DNA of 64,000 bases from the NCBI GenBank assembly GCA_022457065.1, contig JAJGBQ010000005.1, positions 62,001 to 126,000 of the forward strand, read 5' to 3'. The notes below the pieces were generated by a model, which saw only the letters and a program-made list of their open reading frames with translations, searched no databases and was not told where the DNA came from. The position numbers and the translations under genes are program-made. Positions 12,120 through 22,964 of this stretch are shown here, piece by piece (the first letter of the stretch is position 1; every line of letters starts with the position of its first letter). The stretch is from Curvularia sp. ZM96 (lineage: Eukaryota > Ascomycota > Dothideomycetes > Pleosporales > Pleosporaceae).

Positions 12120-13007
12120 TTTTGGAGTTCTTCATCAAACATAATGCCGACGTCAATAGTACAACACTCGAGGGAGTGACGGCTCTGCTGGTCGCTGCCT
12201 ATATCGCCATACGAAAGTGATTAAGATCATGTTACAGCATGTAACACGCTAAGACGGCTTCAATAAAGATAGAATGGCAGCACTACCTCTTGCGGCTGTA
12301 AGATTTCTGGCTGAGCACTATTCCAGAGCTAATAGCGCGACTCGCAATGGTATAACACCACTTCACTTCGTGGCCGAGAGTGAACACACGTCGTGTATAG
12401 AGTCCGTGGTTACAGTAGGCGGTGCCCCGTTCAACCTACATCCTCTGGTAGAGTGGATTCATTCCCTTGCATCTAGCTGGTCGTAATGGACATGAAGCCA
12501 CCTCACGACTCGTGATCAAACACTACTCGCTGGTAGTTGCACGAACAAAACGAGCTAACGCAACCCCACTGCAAGTGGCCTGTTAAAATAGGCGTGCAAG
12601 TGTGATGAAACTTTTGGTTGAGGTTGGTGCTGCTGTTAATGCAATGACGCATTGGGTAGTCGAGTAGTTGGAGTTAGCTACAAGAATTGTTATCTTGTAA
12701 AAACATTAGAATCTCTAATTGCTAGCAAAAATAAACCATTCATACTAGAGACGGAAATGATGCAGTATTAGTGCTAAAAAGAATGGTTCAAAGCTGCCTG
12801 CAGATCTACCCGATCTCGGCTTCGTGGTGGTCAATGCGCGGTGCTGGCCTGGCAATGCTGGGCTGGTTGTGGCAAAGTGTTGCGCTCTTAGAATACGAAT
12901 ACGCTAACTTGCGAGATCTTGGCACCGCTATGCTTCTTGCAGCGCTCTTAGGATACGAGTCCATCAATGTACGAGAATTTGACACTGTTGTTCTTTCTTT
13001 CCCATAA
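12120..13007 (+). pseudogene. Ankyrin-repeat relic
   Basis: Pieces of ankyrin repeats appear in more than one frame and are broken by stops. Near 12,125-12,210 the translation reads FLIKHNADVNSTTLEG. Near 12,335-12,400 it reads ATRNGITPLHFVAESEHTS. Near 12,560-12,650 it reads ANATPLQVAC followed by a stop and then MKLLVEVGAAVNAM. At 12,880-13,000 two 60-nt units give degenerate LL..Y..N.R....T repeats. Together these are remains of a larger ankyrin protein, a family common in fungal accessory regions, often with NACHT or heterokaryon-type domains. No intact open frame spans it. Confidence 0.65.
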
Positions 13008-13124
13008 ATGCAACCAGTATGCAAGCAATGGGGCAGAATTCTGCCTTGAACCGCACTTGACCCGAACGCCAGCCTCCATTTCCATTTCACAACTCCCTTT
13101 TGTTGAATTCCTAGTTACCACAAC

Positions 13125-14038
13125 ATGTCTTTACTGCGCCTCGCTCCTCGGGGAGAGGCGAACTTCGATTTGTTTCCATACAACCCTTCGATTGGTGCTG
13201 GATGCGCGTTTATGGTCATGTTTGGGATCATGGCCATAGCACATATTGTTCTTTTAATTATGTATCGGAGCTGGTACTTCATTCCTTTCGTGCTCGGGTG
13301 TATAGGTAAGCAAAATTCAACGAAATTTTGATGCATTCGGTCTTTAATGCGCTACTAGGTGAGGCTGCTGGTTACTACGGACGAGTTTGGGCCCATGACA
13401 ACATTCGCAACGGAACTCCCTACCTCATCCAAATGATGCTCATCTTGGGATCGGCACCTCTTCTTGCAGCAACGGTTTATATGACGCTTGGCCGACTAGC
13501 TCGCAATCTTGGTGCGACACAGTACTGCCTGATTAGGTCAACATACATTTCAAAGATCTACATCATCATCGACATTGCCAGTTTCGGGTGCCAGATGGCT
13601 GGTTCCGCAGCCCAGGCCAGTGGAGCAGAGGGTGCCAAACAAGGCATATTCATCGTCAGGATTGGACTTGGTATCCAACTGGCTGCTTTTGGATTATTCC
13701 TTATCATGGTCATCGTACTGCATACCAGGCTCCGCAGCTGCCCCACCCTTGTCTCCAAAAGACCCTACGTGAGGTGGGAAAAGCATGTGTTGGCGCTATA
13801 CACAGTTAGCGTTTTGATTATTGCGAGGAGTATGTTTCGCCTTATTGAATTCAATCAAGGTCCGGACGGTCAGATCCTAAAGACAGAGTGGATGATGTAC
13901 GCCTTTGACGCGTCGCTTCTGCTTGCGAGTACTGTGTACTTTGCAGTGATACATCCCGGCAGGCTGTTCAGATACATCAGGAAGGCTGACGACTTGGCTT
14001 GGTCAAACGCCGATGACAGCCATGTGCCGCTCAATTAG
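13125..14038 (+). CDS. RTA1-like lipid-translocating membrane protein
   Basis: This is a polytopic membrane protein of the RTA1 family, whose yeast members affect resistance to amphipathic compounds and sphingoid bases. Two exons, 13125-13305 and 13359-14038, are joined across a 53-nt intron (GTAAGC donor, CTACTAG acceptor), giving 286 aa. Hydrophobic segments can be placed at about residues 24-47, 49-60, 80-102, 122-145, 165-190, 205-225 and 245-265. The region around residues 60-72 (GEAAGYYGR) and the QMMLILGSAPLLAA helix match the RTA1 pattern well. It ends with a short hydrophilic tail. Its head-to-tail position 360 bp ahead of the Zn2Cys6 regulator could mean co-regulation, but that is inference. 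The transported substrate is unknown. Confidence 0.85.
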
Positions 14039-14400
14039 TGCGGCGGGAATAGAGTGTGACGGATCACCCTGATCCAACAAATTGCTGACATTCAAAAGCA
14101 TCTCGCAATTGGCTGGGCGCAATAATCACACAGGATCATCTTCTGCGGCACTTTGATGGTTTGGTAATGGCGAAGCCAAATGGAGGGCTCATGTTTCGAA
14201 CATGCATTCTATCTCTACTTCTACTAGCATCCCTCTATATTTTTACTACGTTACTGCTAATTTATTTCTAAACTCATTTTGCCAATGGTATCCAGTCACG
14301 TGACATGTAGGTCCGTGCTAGTCTGCAACTCTTTTCTCCTATCTCAAGACGCACGTAATCTTCTCTCCCGCAAATTTCTTTCCACTCCTTTGCTTACTAC
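14039..14400. promoter_or_regulatory. Intergenic region upstream of the Zn2Cys6 gene
   Basis: A 362-bp spacer holds the terminator region of the RTA1-like gene and the likely promoter of the regulator gene. The last 100 bases are strongly pyrimidine-rich, as is common just upstream of fungal starts. No specific operator was identified. Confidence 0.4.
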
Positions 14401-15734
14401 ATGTTTACTATCCAGCAAGAATCGCCACCGTTTGTCACGCAATCTAATGTAGTATCATCTCCTGCGAATGAAGGCAGTCACAACGCGAGAAAGATCACAA
14501 GACGATCACACCACAAGTCGCGTGCTGGCTGTAAGCAGTGCAAGACGCGTCGCATCAAGGTATGACAAGTCAGTGACCTTATACATTCTAAACAAGATCA
14601 TCAGGCCTGTAGAGCTGGAGTATAGTAGGCAGAAAGGTCATAACTAGTCTGCAGCTCTCCCTGAACCCATTAGCTATTGTAAAAAGAAGGCGTTGACCCT
14701 AACGTTCGTAGTGTGACGAGGCGAAACCACAGTGTAGCAACTGCAGGCGTCGAAAAGTAGACTGCGGTTTCACTGAACCAGCAGGTTTTTCACCACGGCA
14801 TTCTAGTGGAGATGAGCCCGGCTTTAGCTCCACAGAGCTGTCAATGTCTGAGATTGAGCTGGTGTACCACTATACAACATCAACGTGTTTCTCTTTATCA
14901 GCATGGCCCACTGGAGGTATTGCAGCACAAAATCAAATGGCTGAAATAGGATTCAAGAACCCTTACGTTTTGCATCTAATGTTTGCACTTGCAGCACTGC
15001 ATCTGGCACATTGCCGTCCGCACCGGAAAGAGGAATATGTCGCGACGGCAGACCGCCACTACGAACGAGCACTGATCCTAGTTACACCCCAGATTGCGAA
15101 GCTAGGTCCTGAAAACTGTGATGCAGTGTTGGTTGCGGTGCAGTTGATCTGCTTCGTCAGTTGGGGTCGTGGCCCACAGCCTGGGGAATACCTTGCCTTC
15201 GGACGAGATAAGAGTTCAGATTGGTTGATCATGTTTCGCGGTATCAGAACAACTTTCTCAAGCATTAAGCCCTCACAACACGAGAGGGCAAATGCACATG
15301 CAGCGCGTGGAATGGGACGCCCATTACCAACCCGAGAAGCGCCCGAAGAATATGAGAAGCACCTCGACGACCTCAAAGAGCATGTGGAACTCATATCAAA
15401 GAACACGACTGGTTATGAAAGTAATGTTCAGGCTGTTGATATTCTCCGAGAGATGTACGACAATCGATATCACGGTACGGATTCTGAGTACCATGTGTCC
15501 TTTGGGTGGCTCTACCGGGTGACGGACGACTTTCTTCAACGGCTGCAACAGCGTGACCCCATCCCGATGATCATCTATGCGTATTTTGTGGTGCTGGTTC
15601 GTATTTTGGAACAGTTCTGGTACATGCAAGGATGGACACATCACATCATGACAGGGATCTGGGAGTTGATTCCTAAAGAGCATAGAGCCTGGTTAGACTG
15701 GCCTATGAAAAGAATAGGTTACATTAAACCTTGA
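14401..15734 (+). CDS. Zn2Cys6 transcription factor
   Basis: This gene encodes a nuclear DNA-binding regulator. I model exon 1 at 14401-14559 and exon 2 at 14712-15734, with a 152-nt intron (GTATGA donor, CCTAACG branch, TAG acceptor) that interrupts the zinc cluster between the third basic residue block and the third cysteine. The spliced protein of 393 aa has the six cysteines in order as CKQC, then CDEAKPQC, SNC and VDC at about residues 44-71, with the basic KTRRIK segment. After a short linker a helical region resembling the C-terminal domain of sterol-uptake (UPC2-like) regulators begins (SEIELVYHYTT, about residue 98). Taken unspliced, the ORF from 14844 loses the DNA-binding domain, so annotators could miss exon 1. 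Targets are unknown; the adjacent RTA1-like gene is a candidate. Confidence 0.85.
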
Positions 15735-16276
15735 TAAGAGAGCAAGCAAGTCAGAACCTATTTTGAATGATATGGTTCTGAATTCCTGACAATTCTATGA
15801 GGCACATCCTACTACACGTTATGAAATCCCACTAGCAGCGAAGCAGCCGTTCTAGGATGTCTACAAATGCGACTTCATTCTAACAAAGAATTTCTAAAGT
15901 ATAAATATAGGTTCGAGACGCGGAGCCGGAAGCATTGGAGCTCGAGTTGTCGCGTTCGAATCCCGACTTTGTGACAAACTCCTTTTTTTATCTTTGATCT
16001 TTGGGGGGCTGAGGGGCGGCCTGCCGTTCTTTGTGATATTTTTTGATAGGCCAATTGCCACAGGCGAGCCGTTAGTGAGAAAAAAAAGAAATACTCCACT
16101 AGAATGTCCAGAGCTCAATATTTTCATCCATAACGCTTCGGTAGTGACATTAGTATACGAGAAAATTTATGCAGACCGATGTTATTAATACTAAAGGAGA
16201 GCAATTTCTTTTACAAGAGTTCTCTCTATTGCTGTAACAGGGCGACGCCGCTGTCCAACCTTGGGATGCGTCTGCC

Positions 16277-16308
16277 TCGAGGTGCGCACCTCGATAGCGC
16301 TAGCGCTA
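16277..16308. repeat. Two adjacent perfect palindromes
   Basis: An 18-bp perfect palindrome (TCGAGGTGCGCACCTCGA) is immediately followed by a 14-bp one (TAGCGCTAGCGCTA). Both could extrude as cruciforms or be bound by a dimeric protein. No neighbouring gene start lies within 1 kb on the plus side. Confidence 0.75.
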
Positions 16309-17111
16309 CCAATAAGCGGAGAGGCTACCCCACCATATATCCACCTACAGTTAGATAGCCGAGACTATGTATTAGTTCGGAGTAGTAGAGCCTTCTGAGG
16401 TGGGGTAGTGAAGGCGCGGACGACCGCGCTTGTGTTAGAGGAGGGGCTTAAGGTTTGAGGTCTTCCAGGGACGGATGTTAGCTCGCGATACGGGAGGGAA
16501 ATGAAGGATTACCGTTGCCACTGTTAGCAGAAGTGAAGGAATGGACGGAAATGTATTGCTGTAGTCGATGGGAGTGTGGGTAGGTTGAAAAGCTCCTGAG
16601 CAGCTGATAGGTATTTGGCTGTAATTTGGATAGTCGCTGAGCTGAAGTTCAGGTGATCCAGGCGCCGTGCTGGCAATTGGTGGTATGTGTTAAGGGTAAA
16701 GATCTTGAGTAAGAGAGGTCTTAGGGTCAAGACTTTAGGTGGTCGGTTTTCGCGGATGAAGCGTCAGGGCGTAGCAGACAAAGGTCTAGCAAGTAGAGTG
16801 GATGCATTGTACTTGTACTCGTATCTGAGTGAGTTGAATACGTCAACCTATACGACCTTAATGCATAGTGCTATATGCGTAGGCTTTATATAGTATGCTC
16901 AGTTGCTCGATGGGCTAAGGCGTACTGCTTACTGAGTACCTTGCAGGTGTTATGCACAATACTCAGTTGCTCAGTAGAGCCAAAACATACTCATTGTTGA
17001 GCACCTCACGTGATGCGTCTAGTTCTAACATCATTTCCGTCAGCTCCTAAATAAACATTTATTTGAGTATGTGTGATATGCCTAGAGGCATCGCATAGTC
17101 CAGGTACTAGC

Positions 17112-17245
17112 GTGTATCTGTAGACGGCTACTTGCCTGAAGATCCTCCCATGTCTGGAGACATAGCTCATTCTAGAGATAACCTCTTGTCTGAGGACCGT
17201 GTCTTGTCTAGAGACTAGTTTGTGTCTAGGGACATGGAGTGTCCT
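17112..17245. repeat. Degenerate 18-bp minisatellite, about seven units
   Basis: Units of about 18 bp follow the pattern TGTCTRGRGACNNNNNNN. The reverse-strand translation shows a six-residue periodicity (VSRQDT, VLRQEV, ISRMSY, VSRHGR). The open frame there is probably a by-product of the period being a multiple of three. Confidence 0.7.
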
Positions 17246-17416
17246 TGGGCATATCATGATAGTATGCTGATAAAGGTGCTAGGTACTGACCCGCTTCAGC
17301 TAAGGGTTCTTTCGACTGGTGTCATGGCATGATCGAAATAAAAACCGCTCTTTTGTTGATGTCGGCTCACTGGTCTTTAACAGATCGAAAATTCAAAAAT
17401 TCAGCCTTATGGGGTC

Positions 17417-18427
17417 TCAACCAGCCCATATTTCATGTCTCGAGTTTGATGAATTGAGATGCGAATTGGAGCTAATCAAACGGGAATTCGACGGCTGTCT
17501 GTCGTTACCCTTTGGCACGCCATGTATGCGCTCCAACCTAACCTGAGATGAAGCCGTGGCATCGCTTCTCTGCGACCTCTGTAACGTGGTACTGGGCCCC
17601 GGAGGCATGAAGCGGCAGTTGGAAATATCGAGATTATGTTCGATGAACGACAAGGAGTCGGTACAGGTACAGGTTGGATATTGAGTAATCAAGAGCAGCT
17701 GGTTCAAGACGTAGAACTCGAGCTTTAACTTGATGCTGTAGACGACGTTGATGTAGGTCGTTTGAATCTCAAAGTTGTCGGTGAATTCGGTAACAATTAG
17801 ACTGGTATCCATAGCGATAACGAGGAGATTGACAAGAATTAGGTGCTGAATTATTTTTCTTTCTTTGGGTCCCCTGAATTCTAGAATAGGTTTGAGAGTG
17901 CGGGAGGCCTCCCAGATGTAGATACTGGCAATAATGCTCTCCTGAATAGCGAAACCAGTGAGTTGGATTTTTTGGTAGATAGAGAAGACCTTGGTGAGTG
18001 AGTTGAAGGTGCGAATATTGATGGCGAGGTACAATGCCGAGACAGGCAAGGAGAGGACGATGAAGTTGGTAATGATCATGATTAGCACCCAGCGGATTCT
18101 TTTGCGATCGCTGACCAGATTTAGTCGCGAGAAAAGCACAACAGCCAGGCCAGTCACCATGGCCCACCAGCCCACGACAATAATGACCGACATGACCGCG
18201 TTTGGTGCGAGGCCGAACATACGCAGCAGCACTGCTGTGGCATGGACAGGGATCCCGATACATGCAATAAGCATGCTCCAGAAATACAACCCTCGTCGGT
18301 TTTTAAACTGGTAGAGGATAGAGAAGAGGATTTCGATGGAATTGTAGATAGAAATGCCAAAAAGTGCGGTTATCGTCATAGCCTTGGGCGGCGATACCTG
18401 TACAGGCCCTGACTCCCCAGCCATCAT
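17417..18427 (-). CDS. Integral membrane protein, DUF7703-like
   Basis: A single-exon gene of 336 aa. The ATG at 18427 (MMAGES) was chosen over the longer frame, which would need a TTG start. Seven hydrophobic segments span about residues 18-38, 44-66, 72-98, 108-130, 145-165, 185-205 and 210-235. They are followed by an 80-residue Ser/Asn/Arg-rich cytoplasmic-type tail containing repeated SSNSxL words. The opening segment (TITALFGISIYNSIEI) and the overall layout match the fungal DUF7703 family, which has no known function. It is convergent with nothing close by and lies 520 bp from the MFS gene on the same strand. Confidence 0.7.
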   Translation of the reverse strand: MMAGESGPVQVSPPKAMTITALFGISIYNSIEILFSILYQFKNRRGLYFWSMLIACIGIPVHATAVLLRMFGLAPNAVMSVIIVVGWWAMVTGLAVVLFSRLNLVSDRKRIRWVLIMIITNFIVLSLPVSALYLAINIRTFNSLTKVFSIYQKIQLTGFAIQESIIASIYIWEASRTLKPILEFRGPKERKIIQHLILVNLLVIAMDTSLIVTEFTDNFEIQTTYINVVYSIKLKLEFYVLNQLLLITQYPTCTCTDSLSFIEHNLDISNCRFMPPGPSTTLQRSQRSDATASSQVRLERIHGVPKGNDRQPSNSRLISSNSHLNSSNSRHEIWAG

Positions 18428-18948
18428 GGCAAGTAGTTGAAAACGGCTGGTGCGCTGAACAAACAATCACCAAGGCGAGAACCTAGTACCGGATACGAGC
18501 AAGCTACCCCGTAGCGATCCGCTAGAATGGGACAGTGTTGCAGATAGAGTGTGGTTGGGCTTAAAGCTGCGAGCCTTTACATTACATGTCTGCTGCGCCA
18601 TATTTAAAGGGGGTATCGTTTATGGGCTGCTACTCCTCACTGTCAGCGCCACTAGCGCCACTAGCGCCACTCTAGTGCCACTAATGGGATCAGGTTTTGC
18701 AGCGCTCTCAGCCAGCAACTTGACTAGCAATCCAACTAGCAATTCAACAAGAGGGATCAGAAGTGCTTGCCTCAATGTAATCTTTGGTCGAGCTAGACTA
18801 CTAGAAGTTCGCTCAAATTACATGAATGCATTGCGTTCACAGACTTGAGGTGCATTGTTAGGCTCGCCCTGTGAATTTCTGCCTTTACTAGCTAACCAAA
18901 AAGTTGTTTTTCCATGTACAGGACGCAGCCATAGCCACTAAGGTTCGC
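18428..18948. other. Intergenic with short tandem repeat
   Basis: Promoter side of the DUF7703 gene and terminator side of the MFS gene. A 9-bp unit GCCACTAGC is repeated about three times around 18,647-18,675. No gene is visible. Confidence 0.45.
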
Positions 18949-20773
18949 TCAATGCGCAAATCTGAAATCCAAACGCTTATTGCCCCTATCCTTCGTAGTC
19001 GCCAAGTACGTCTCCTTGTCCTCTACTGACATCGAGCTCCATACCGCCTCTCTCTTCTTATTTACGATAATGTAGAAAATCTTTGCTCCAATAAATAGCG
19101 CAAAATTGTAGGTGCAAATCGCGATTAACACTTTGTTGCCTCTGCGGTATAATGGCTTGTCGTCCTCGCGATAAATATTCTGCGAGATAATGCTTCCAGC
19201 TTGGACTGTCATATTATAGATTGCAGAGGCCACTGTGCGTGTTCGCACTGTGCCAGCGTTGCGCGAAGTAATCGCGACAAGAATAGCATGTACATACGGA
19301 TGGCCGACAATCATAATCGCCAAAATCCAGCGTGCCCAAGGGGAACTGTTCGGAGAGATGCATTCCAGGGCGACGAGTAATGGTAGAGCCCAGATCTGCG
19401 AGACAAGGCTGACTGTGAAGCGGTCGTTGACCTTCTCAGATACCCAGGTCCAGAAGAGAAGCTGGATGATAAACAGCACGTAAGCCGGGATCTGCGAAGT
19501 GTCAGTATAAGAGTGAAATATACTAGTTAAGTGTGCGTACCGTAAGCAAGTTAGTCTCAAAGGTGCCAAACCCTAGAGATCGCAGCTGTAGAGTTAAATA
19601 TGATGTGATTGGATTGAAGGGAATGGTCCAAGAGAGGCCAATCAAGTAAATTGGCCACATGTGATAGTCACTAACACACTGCCATAGCATAGATAGTGAG
19701 AGTCCTTGGCGGTTGTGCATATCTCCCTTCGAAGGGTCATCACGGAGAATTCGGTTGACCATGATTTTCTCCTCCCTCTCATCAAACCATCCTTTCTCGC
19801 CTCTGAATGGATTGATTCTGCTCTGAGTCGCAGACTGTGTTGGAGATGGCGGCAAGTAGAACCAAGCAGCAATGCCAATGAGACCAGTGAGCATGCCTTC
19901 GAGAGCAAATAGCCATCTCCACCCTTCCATACCGTTGTACCCCCGAAGACGCAGGATGCCGAACGCGAGGAATGCGGAGATGATCTGTGTAGACTGATAC
20001 GAAACCCAGAACCAGCTGAGACGGGTGGGCAATTCAAAGCCTGTGTAGAAGTAACTCAAGTAAAGTATATTGTCCGGAATGAAACCGCCTTCAATCAGTC
20101 CAAGCAGAGCACGGCAGGCGTAAAAGGAGCTCCTGCCTCTCAAGAAAGCTTGCATGCTAGCGACTAGACTCCAGGATACCATCTGAATCGGGATCCAGTT
20201 GTCAGGCCCAATCTTCTTGCTTATGAGTTGAGACGGTAGCTCGGCGCAAAGGAAGCAAAGGTAAAAGATCGTCTGGCCATAGTTATACCTGAGACAACAG
20301 CTTAGCACAAGAGAAGTATATGTAAGGTAGCTTTGCTCACTCGTTGGTGTTCATGCCGAGATCACTGAGTAGGTTGTCTGAAAGTGCCTGGCTGATGTTG
20401 CCTCTGTCTAGTTGAAGCGCGAAGAACATGAGACACACAAAAGTACAGATTCTCTTGTCAATCTGCGAGACCGTTAGCGATACTATGATGATAATGAAGA
20501 CAGCTTCTATACCTTTCTGACAATCTTCCTCTCTTCCTCAGGCTCCCACTCGAAAAAGGGATCGTATCGATGAAGACCTTCATAGGTATCGACAGGACGG
20601 TAGAGGCTGTTCTTCAGACCAGTGGCAGCCCAAGTCGCTCCCTTCTTGCCAACACCAACATGCTCAAGACTCGTCAAGCTTGAGTTGACACTTAAAGGAG
20701 CATCTGTTTCCAGCTTCACGGCGATTGGAAGGCCTGTAGTGTTGCTGATCGCAGTAGTAACGTTACTGGCCAT
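18949..20773 (-). CDS. MFS transporter, allantoate permease (Dal5) type
   Basis: A plasma-membrane secondary transporter of the anion:cation symporter branch, whose members take up carboxylates, allantoate, nicotinate and similar small anions. Four exons: 20773-20513, 20462-20341, 20288-19541 and 19491-18949, with introns of 50, 52 and 49 nt, all GT-AG and phase-consistent, giving 557 aa. Residues 1-85 are a hydrophilic cytoplasmic N-terminus. The family's first helix carries LDRGNISQAL. Further landmarks are YNYGQTIFYLCFLCAELPS, the RALLGLIEGGFIPD segment and GWRWLFALEGMLTGLIG. Twelve helices can be placed. An upstream in-frame ATG at 20923 exists, but ATG 20773 gives the usual family N-terminus. 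Substrate cannot be read from the sequence. Confidence 0.85.
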
Positions 20774-21602
20774 GGCTTGCCGATACTCAAGGCTTCTTAG
20801 AAAATCTTGGGAATTTCTGGGCGAGTCCACCAAGGTATAAATGGGATCCGAACGCCCCCATTTCGAGAAGAACGATAGAAAAATCTCCTTCGTCCCAGGA
20901 AAGATACGTAATTGAAATGACAATCGAATATCGGCCTGGATATTTCTAGTGTTGCGACCCTAACATCGACGGTCCGTAGGTGGGCGCGATCCCAGGCCGT
21001 GCTGTTAGCAGCATCGAGGATGAATGGGATGATATTATCCCGCTAACTCTTTTTCTGCAGAACAACTCCGAGTGTCAGCCTTCTGCAACGACTAAAGTTG
21101 GACGATCGTGGCCAATGAGAGGCCCGATGATTCGGTTCTCAATACGAGCCACCCATGACGGCGGAGCTTCAGATGATGTGATTGGTACTCGATAAGGTAC
21201 CGATGTCGTTGAACAGAGGTGGTTGCAAGGCTTCCGAGGAAGCACGCAAAATTTGGGCATGATGTCGCGCTGTGCTGCCGAGAACGCGTTATGATTGATT
21301 TGTTGCATGCTGATTTGATGGGTGCATGGTAGCGTGATTGGCAGGGTATGTAGCGACATCAACCACGACATTAGACCCGCAATGGTATAATTCCTTCGGC
21401 GCGGGAGTTACTCTAGCGCCAAATCAGTTGGCTCTTGCAGAGGGAAGCGTGTGTAAGTCGCGTAATCCTATGTGGACCATCTTGTTTCGGATGGACAATT
21501 TTGCGATAAGAAAGTATGGAGTGATTTCGTGCAGATTGATGCCATCGACGGCCAGTCTGATCAACCGGCAATACTTTCTTAGAGATGACTAAGAGGTTGA
21601 AC
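20774..21602. other. Intergenic
   Basis: Upstream region of the MFS gene and downstream region of the regulator-like gene. Short overlapping frames only; no recognisable element. Confidence 0.45.
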
Positions 21603-22964
21603 CTAATTATTAAGTTGCTTATATACTCTCTGACCTGGCTTATCATGCACAATCTCAATCCACATTACTCTTAAGAGACGAGCCTGAATTTCCTTCCACG
21701 TAAGACCTGCTGCGGCAATCTTCCATCCATCTCTTATCCAATGCTCTTGCCTTCTGGTTACTGTGATCGACGTAGTGAGTAAAACCCAGAGGAGTAAGCT
21801 ACTATCATGTCTGATTTCGCTACGTACAGCAATGTACGTTGATCTCAGCTGCTCGGCCACCCAGTCATACGGTATCCTACGCCCTGGGAGTTGAAAGGTA
21901 GTGGTCAACATGGCTAACATTGTTAGACGTACAAGTTCCTCCATTGGCGTTATAACAACTTCCGCAAGGCATATCAGACGTGTTTGAAGGGAGGTGAGAT
22001 CGCCTTGACAGATCGCTGGGTTATCGATGACAAATTTGAGCCGGTTGCGATTGATCATTAACGTGAGGTTTTGAAAGTCTTTGAAGACATTCACAATCCG
22101 ATAGTCCCAGCTTGTTGATGGTTGATAGAGATTTGGAGGTAGTTGCAAGCGTGGAGCTGCTATCCGGCAGTCCCATGACTTGATAGGCTGTACGAAATAA
22201 GGTCTTCGGCCAGAGCTGAGAGACCATGCAAGATCAATTCGATCAAGCTTAAAATGTAGAGTCGGCCTCGCCTGCAGGAATGCCGCGTTTCCCCGAAGCT
22301 GCACGATCTCAACCAAGCCTTCGAGGTGTGCAGCTGCTGCGACCCAGTCTCCAAACGCAATGGCCAATAGGACGAGGTTTATGACCACCCGTAAGACCGA
22401 TTCATCCTGATACGCGTGCGCCTCCTGCATCTTGACGCGCAACAATGATAGCGTTGCCTGGAGATGAAATGTTGTTTGGATGCCTGGATTGCCTTTCCAT
22501 TGTGAGGATTTGAACTCTTTGCTGGCGTAGCTTGCGCATAGAACAGAATGCAGAAACGTTTTGTCAGTGAAAAGCCATGAGAAAGATGACGATTCAAGGC
22601 AGTCGAGATTGGTACAGCGTTCCAAAGGCGTAACGTCAGTAGCGAGGAAGTTGAACGCGAAAACATTTGCAAGAAGCTTCTCAGCCTCAGAATCAATGCC
22701 GTGGCCAGCGAAGTGAATCGGTATGGAACCATCGGTCAATAGCTTTGGCGGCAGGGTAGATGAAAGATGAAGTGTTCTGTCTGACAGAACAATTGTCGTC
22801 ATCTCTTTCGCGACCCTTCTCTTCTCTCGCTGAGTCCTCCTTGAGTCTTCGCGTTTATTCCTGCCTTGCATACATCGGCTCCTGATTTGCAAGCTTTTCC
22901 CAGGCTTAGGGTTCGACACGGGGTCGGAAATGATGAAGTCGAATTTCACGATGCGTGGTGTCAT
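21603..22964 (-). CDS. Transcription-factor-like protein without zinc cluster (Fungal_trans_2/DUF3468 type)
   Basis: A single exon coding for 453 aa. The N-terminus has the motif seen in many fungal regulator-like proteins: a FDFI..DP segment, then RSRCMQGRNKREDSRR and a very basic RREKRR stretch at about residues 27-52. The rest is alpha-helical and fits the Fungal_trans_2 (DUF3468) regulatory domain. No Cys6 cluster, C2H2 finger or bZIP was found in it or in the 500 bp upstream. Such proteins may act as co-regulators or may use the basic segment for nuclear import. It is divergent from the GMC oxidoreductase gene, with 752 bp between starts, so it may regulate it; that is inference. Confidence 0.65.
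   Translation of the reverse strand: MTPRIVKFDFIISDPVSNPKPGKSLQIRSRCMQGRNKREDSRRTQREKRRVAKEMTTIVLSDRTLHLSSTLPPKLLTDGSIPIHFAGHGIDSEAEKLLANVFAFNFLATDVTPLERCTNLDCLESSSFSWLFTDKTFLHSVLCASYASKEFKSSQWKGNPGIQTTFHLQATLSLLRVKMQEAHAYQDESVLRVVINLVLLAIAFGDWVAAAAHLEGLVEIVQLRGNAAFLQARPTLHFKLDRIDLAWSLSSGRRPYFVQPIKSWDCRIAAPRLQLPPNLYQPSTSWDYRIVNVFKDFQNLTLMINRNRLKFVIDNPAICQGDLTSLQTRLICLAEVVITPMEELVRLTMLAMLTTTFQLPGRRIPYDWVAEQLRSTYIAVRSEIRHDSSLLLWVLLTTSITVTRRQEHWIRDGWKIAAAGLTWKEIQARLLRVMWIEIVHDKPGQRVYKQLNN

Larger units (their letters stand above)
15735..17416. other. Repeat-bearing intergenic region
   Basis: No gene was recognised. It contains a tRNA-like B-box segment near 15,954, tandem palindromes at 16,277-16,308, imperfect direct repeats around 16,896-17,010 (AGTTGCTC...TACT...GAGTACCT / GAGCACCT) and an 18-bp minisatellite at 17,112-17,245. 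The DUF7703 gene ends at the right border. Confidence 0.5.

Noticed and set aside
15938..15985. tRNA gene
   Set aside because: Only a B box and T-arm are recognisable. No acceptor stem, D-arm or anticodon arm can be folded around it.
17006..17257. 83-codon minus frame with six-residue periodicity as a repeat protein gene
   Set aside because: The period follows directly from an 18-bp minisatellite. There is no homology, signal or expression hint.
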